Source of the DNA: Amycolatopsis antarctica
GTDB taxonomy: Bacteria > Actinomycetota > Actinomycetes > Mycobacteriales > Pseudonocardiaceae
Direction: 5' to 3'
Assembly: GCF_002262875.1 (NCBI RefSeq)
Contig: NZ_NKYE01000009.1
Coordinates: forward strand, 62,001 to 126,000
DNA: 64,000 nucleotides
Below, piece by piece: positions 57,001-63,000 of this stretch (position 1 is the stretch's first letter; every line of letters begins with the position of its first letter). A program made the translations under genes and the position numbers. The notes under the pieces were generated by a model. The model saw only the letters and a list, made by a program, of their open reading frames with translations. It was not told the origin of the DNA and did no database searches.

Positions 57001-60000
57001 TCGACCGACGTGTCTTCGCCACGACCACCGTCATGAGCACCTCTGTCGGCATGGTGGGCGTGGACGCACCTGGGACGTTCCGTACGTTCCATCCGTCCGC
57101 GAGCGAGGCGACGGTGCGGGCGCGGTGGGTGCGGCCGCCGCTCGGCGCTCTCGTCGACGCCACGCCGTTGCGCCGGGGGCTCTCGGAGCTGCTGGGCCAC
57201 GTCACGACCGACTCGCGCCGCCCCGGTTGGCTCCCGGCCGTACGGGCGCAGCTCGACGTCGACTTCGCGGACCCCGTGGTCACGGCGCGTTTCGGCGAGA
57301 TGCTCAATCACGGCGGTGTGCTGGTGCGGCTGGGTGGCGAGAACGGAACGCCCAGGGTGGAGGTGACGCTGGCGGTCATCCTGCTGAGGTGGACCGGTCC
57401 CGGCCTCGCCGAAGCCACCTACCGGATGTTCGTCCGCTGGCCGGACCTGCCGCCTGACCCGCACCGGGTCGCCGAAAGGGAGGTCGACGTGCCGGTCGCG
57501 CTGTCCTGGCCGAGCCGCCGGGTCACCTATGCGGCGGGTACACCGACGGCCGCGACCGAGTGGGCTCTGGCGGAGATCAGCGGAGGACCGCAGCTGCACA
57601 CGGCACTCGTCGAGGACGGCCTGGATCGTCATCGACCACAGGTGACCGGCCAGCTCGCGCGCTGGATCGACAGCCTGCGGACAGGTGCCGGCGCCAGGGC
57701 GCTCACCAGCGGCGAAGCTCTCACCGCCCGGATCGGCATGCCCGGTCACGAAGCCACCGTGGCCGTGACTGTGAGTATGAGTCAAGAGGCCGTCGACATC
57801 ACCGAGCACGCGACGCAACTGCCACTGGGGCGGACCAACGGTGCGGGGCACGACTTGCTCTGGCGCAGAGGCGTGCATCGGCGGCAGTATGTCCCTGGCA
57901 GGCTCCGAGCTCGGCTGATACCGCTCGACCCGGAGGAAAGCGGGCAACGTCACGATCTGCCGATCACGGCGGAGTTCGAGGGTGCGGTGAGCCGGGTGCT
58001 CGACGAGCCGTCGATCTCGGGGACCGATCACCGTGAGTTGCGCTCGGAGGCGGAGTGGGTGCGTGATGCCCACATCGGTACGCCCACCAGATCCAGCCAC
58101 GGGGTTGCGCTCCTGCAGACCGCGCTCCGCGCGCTGGCCGACGCGGGTTACCCGCCGCGGGTGGGAGCTGTCCTCACGGCACAGTTCGCGGCCGCCCGCT
58201 CCCGATTGCGCTTTCCGCGTGGTGAACCGGTGGAGTTCGCCTTGCGGGAGGGTGATCGTGAGCTCTCCGTCGTCGTGGAGGCGGCGTTGACCCCGGCTGC
58301 CATGCCCTACCTGGGTTCCGTCGGTGGTGACGAGTTGGTCGTCACGCCCGCGTCCGGGCTGGCTTCGGGGCGATTCACCATGCACCGCTGGGTTTACGAC
58401 TTCACCGCGTCCGTCACCGTTACGCCCGCGGGCCTTGAACCGACCGTTCGTACCGTCACCGCGTCCGACGTCGTGGCCGTGGGGCCGCGCCGGGTGTCGG
58501 TGCAGCAGGCTGGGCTGGATCCGTTGGCGGTCATCGGGCTACCGGCGGTTCCGGGCGAGCAGGGATGGTTCGCGGGCGGCAGTGAACCGGGCGAGGTCCA
58601 CGCAAGGCCGGTGCGTGATGCCGCGAACCGGGTGGTGGGGGTCGTGTTCCATAGGGCGAGTGATGCGCGGCTGCCCGAGCTGGCCGACCTGTTCGTCGGC
58701 GGCGAGGACGGGCCGCCGGGTTTCGTCGAGTCGCACGTTCCCGGCGGGGCTCGGCGTCGCGCGCAGCGGACGGTCTTGACGCGGACGCGCGTACGTCGCG
58801 GGGTTGCGCCGTGGAGTGGCGCGCGGCCGTTCTTCGTGTTCGCGCACGGCGACGAGAACGGCCCGGGGCTTTCGGTTGGGCTCGACGGGCGGGCGCTGGC
58901 TCGTCGTGTGGTCGACGATGGCGTGCTACCCGCGGACGTCGACGTGGTGCCGTTGGTGGTCTGTCGCGCGGGCGGCCCGGACGGCGTTGCAGGTGACTTC
59001 GCGACGGCTTTGGCACAGTTGCGCGGTCAGCCGGTGCGGGTGGTCGCGCCGACGAACGCGGTGCGACTGTCCGACGACGGCACGACGGTGCACAGCCGTG
59101 ACGACGGCGAATGGAGAACCTTCGACCCGGCGAACGAGCACTTGCTGGCACGCGTGCGCGATGCCCGTCCGCGGATGCAGTTCACGCCCGATGCGGCCCC
59201 GCTGCGGGCGGCGGTGCTGGAGGTGCTCGGCGACACCGCGGACTCCTACCGCGCCCAGGTCGAGTCGATGTTGTCCAACGAGGACGTACGCGCCGCCTTC
59301 GGCGAGTCCGTGGACGGCGGGCACCTCGTGCAGCTCGGTACGAAGGTGGGTGACTCCGAGCCCGAGATCTCCGTGACGGTGGTGGGAGTCGCCGACACGG
59401 GAATGCTTCTGGCCGACACGGGGCGCGCGGTCGACGTGGACAAGCACGAGCAACTGCGCGAGGAATCGGCACACTACGTCGCGGGCAATGTCCCGCGCAC
59501 GTTCAGCACGACGGCCGAGACCGGCAAGACCGGGCCGAGCGCGCTGCCGTGGTCGGTCCGCGTCCCGCTCCCGCACGGCGGCCTTGAGCTCAGGGCGGGT
59601 AGCCTGCTTAATTCCCGGTCGCCGAGCTTCAGCTTCACCCGCTTGGGACGCCGCTCGGACCGGCTGGTCGAGTCGGCGTCGGTGGTCGATCCGAAGGCCT
59701 ACCTGGTGCGCTACCGCGTCGAGGTCCGGTGGCCGGACGACGACTCCCGAGTCTCGTTCGCCGAGTCGAACCTGACGGTGGGGCTCACCTGGGCTGACCC
59801 CGGCTCGCCGGTCACCGCCGCTGTGACGGACCCCGTGACGCACGCCGTGGACCACGCCGAGTTGACCGGAATCCGCGCACTGTTCGACCGCACGTCGGCG
59901 CGGGTCGGCGGGTTCCGCGTCAACGACCCGGAGGTCCGCCGGTTCCGTACCTGGCTGGAAGGAATGCCACACGACGCCGCGCGGTTGTTCGCCGGTCAGT

Positions 60001-63000
60001 CCGTCCGTGGGCGGTTCGACTTCCACGATCACATCGGTACGTCGGTCGTCGTCCGGCTGGCGGACCGGGCCAGCCGTACAGCGGATGTCGCGCGGGTCAC
60101 GGCGAAGACCGAGCACACCGACGCGCGCACCGAGACCTACAAGGACGAGCATTCCGTTCAGCGTCGGCAGGGCTTGCAGATGCGCGGGTTGGGTAGCGTC
60201 TCACCCATCGCGTGGCCGGCCACCATAATGGTCGAACCGGCGCTCGGCATCGCAAAGACATCTGGGGACCTGACGAGAGTCACGCACGACCACACGCGCG
60301 ACGTCACCCAGCGTTTCGACGGTGAGCTGGAACGCCAGCGGTTCGGCATCATCTATGTGCTCGACGTTCTCGCCCGCGACGAGACGACCCTGGACCTCCG
60401 CTATCACAGTCCGGCCACTCGCACCGGCGGCGCGGACCGCATCGATGCCGAAGCCGTGGTCTGGATGCGTGTTCCGGACACGCCCGAGGTAGCGGACGAC
60501 GAGGACGCGATCGAGGTCCTCGCGGACGAGGCCATGGTCGACGCCGAGCCCGCCGCGGACCAGCCCGCGGAGCCGACGCCGACGGCGGAGGAGGCGGACC
60601 AGGTCCGGCACCGGATCGCGGCCAGCTTCGAGATGGATGCCGGACAGGTCGACGCGATCGTCGGGCCGGTGTTGCAGCGCTTGTCCCGCGAAAGGCGGGT
60701 CCGGTCACGGCACCTGGCGCAGATCGCCGCCGACATGCGGCTGTTCGTCGCACGCAATACCCGTGAGCTGGCGACGAAGGCCGACGCGGTCAAGTTCCCG
60801 CTGAGCGCCTACCACCGCGGGTACCCCGACATCTTCCTGAGCGCGACGATCTGGCCCGCCGAGCAACCGTACCGGGGGCCGGTCGTGGGCGAGACGACCA
60901 GCCTGAAGACGACCGTGAAGTACGAGCACTTGGTCTCCCGCGGCCGAGCGGTCGAGTGGGATGCGGACATGACGGTCTCCGGGCGGGCGACGCTGGGCGC
61001 GGTCCGGGCGTATGTGAACGGCGCCGCGGGTTACAGCGTCAAGCGCGACACCGACGAGGGATCGGTGACGACTAGTTCGGTCGACCGCTCATCCTCGGGC
61101 CAGGCGCACCGGTGGATGTACGACATGGACGTGGCGGTGTCGATCGGCGGCCGGTGGGCGGAACCGACGCCGGTGCTGGACTGGCACGGTGAACCGAGCC
61201 TGCGCACCTCGGTCGAGGTGCGCGCGCCGCGGCTGCACGGGTCCGAGCGCGACTACCGGCCGACGGCCGACGACGGCGTCTGGCGCAGCAAGACCGACGA
61301 CCGGGCGCCCCGCTTCGCCCGAGCGGGCCACCTGCCCGTCGACTACGAGCTCGTGGCCTTCCGGCCGACGCCGAGGCTGCTGACCACCATCACCGGAATG
61401 CTCGACAGCGCTAGGACGCACTCGGTCTGGAACGTCGTACGCCGCCCGTGGCTAGGAACCAAGAGACGCAACTTCGACGAGCACGTCTCGCGCCGCTGGC
61501 TCGGGGCCAACGACCGTGCCAGGCCTGAGGTCGACCAGCACGACGCGAGCCCGGCGGCGCTCGAGGCGTGGACGGAACCGACCACGCGGATCAACCGGTT
61601 CGACATCGCTGCGGTGTGGCGGGACACCCTCAAACTGCGCAGGCCGAGCACCGGGGGACTGGCTGGCTGGCGCGAGCCGATCGCCCGCGTCGACCTGCTC
61701 AGCTACCGCGGAAATCCGCGCATTCTCGCCGTCGACGACGAGCACCAGTTCCGTTCGCAGGCCTCGGTCCGGGTCGCCGCCAAGGAACGGGAGCAGCGCT
61801 CGGCCGCCTACTTGGTGAGCCAGCGCAACCTGGCCATCAGCACCTGGGGCGTGGCTCGCGGCACTGCCGGGCTGGAGTACTCGCACAAGATCAAGAACGC
61901 CACAGAACGCAGCACCACCAACACCGCGACCCAGGACGGCGAACAGTCGCGCACGACTCGCGGCTACCTCGTGTCCTACGACACCGAGACGGAGGTTCGG
62001 GCGGCAGCGCGCCACGACTGGTGGGATGCCCTCGGATTCCGGCATCGCGGCTCGTCCCCGCAGGACCTCAGCGCGGCGCGCAAGGCCACGCTCGTCGCCG
62101 ACGCAGAGCGGATGTGGGTGCCCGCCAGCGAGATTCACACCGTTGGGGAGCTCGACGCAGACAGCATGGCCATGCTCACGCCGGAGGACGCCGCGCGAGT
62201 GGCGAAGGCAGGTCCGGCCTCCGCCTATCCGGCGGGTGAGTCCGGACCGGGCCCGGTCGCGCCCGCGATGGTCGGGCACGGGGTCGGCCACGTGCAGTTG
62301 CACACCGCGGAGGCGGCGACTGCCACGCTGGAGCACATCTCCAGCGCGGTCGAGGCACACGCCCAGGCATACCGCAGCGCCCGCAGCATGCAGGAGCTGG
62401 TCGAGGACCAACTGGCCAACGCCGGAGTCGGCCAGGCGTTCGATCGCATGCTTAACGGCGGCCTGAGCCTTTTCGTGCCGCAGAACGTCGCCATCGGCAA
62501 GATCGAACATCGCGTTCAAATCATCGCGCGGCTCGGCCAGGGCCGGTACCTCGACCGGGTACCAGGCTTCGAGATGAGCACGACAAGGGGCAGCAGGCAC
62601 CGAGCCAGGACGACGGCCACCCACAGCAACACCGGTCAGGTCAACCTGGTCGCGTCCGCGATGACCCCGCTGGGCGAATCGTCCAACACGTACGCGTCCA
62701 CCGGCGGTCGGCTGGCCGCCCACCGCGAAGCGACCTCGGCACGCACCAGGGCCGACGATCGGCGCGACGGTGTCCGTGTCGCGACGACAGCCGACCGAGT
62801 GCGGTTCGTGCATGACCTGGAGATCACCGTCGAGGTCAGCACCTATGCCGCTCGCTCGCGCCTGGGCATGATGGTGTCGCCGCTGGCGTCCGGGGGCGAC
62901 GGCAAGTACCTCAGCGGGTCCAGCGGTCCGGTCTCGTTCACCATTGCGGATGCTGCCCGCTCCGTGCTGGCTCCGGCGGAGCTGGAACCGGTGAAGCCCG

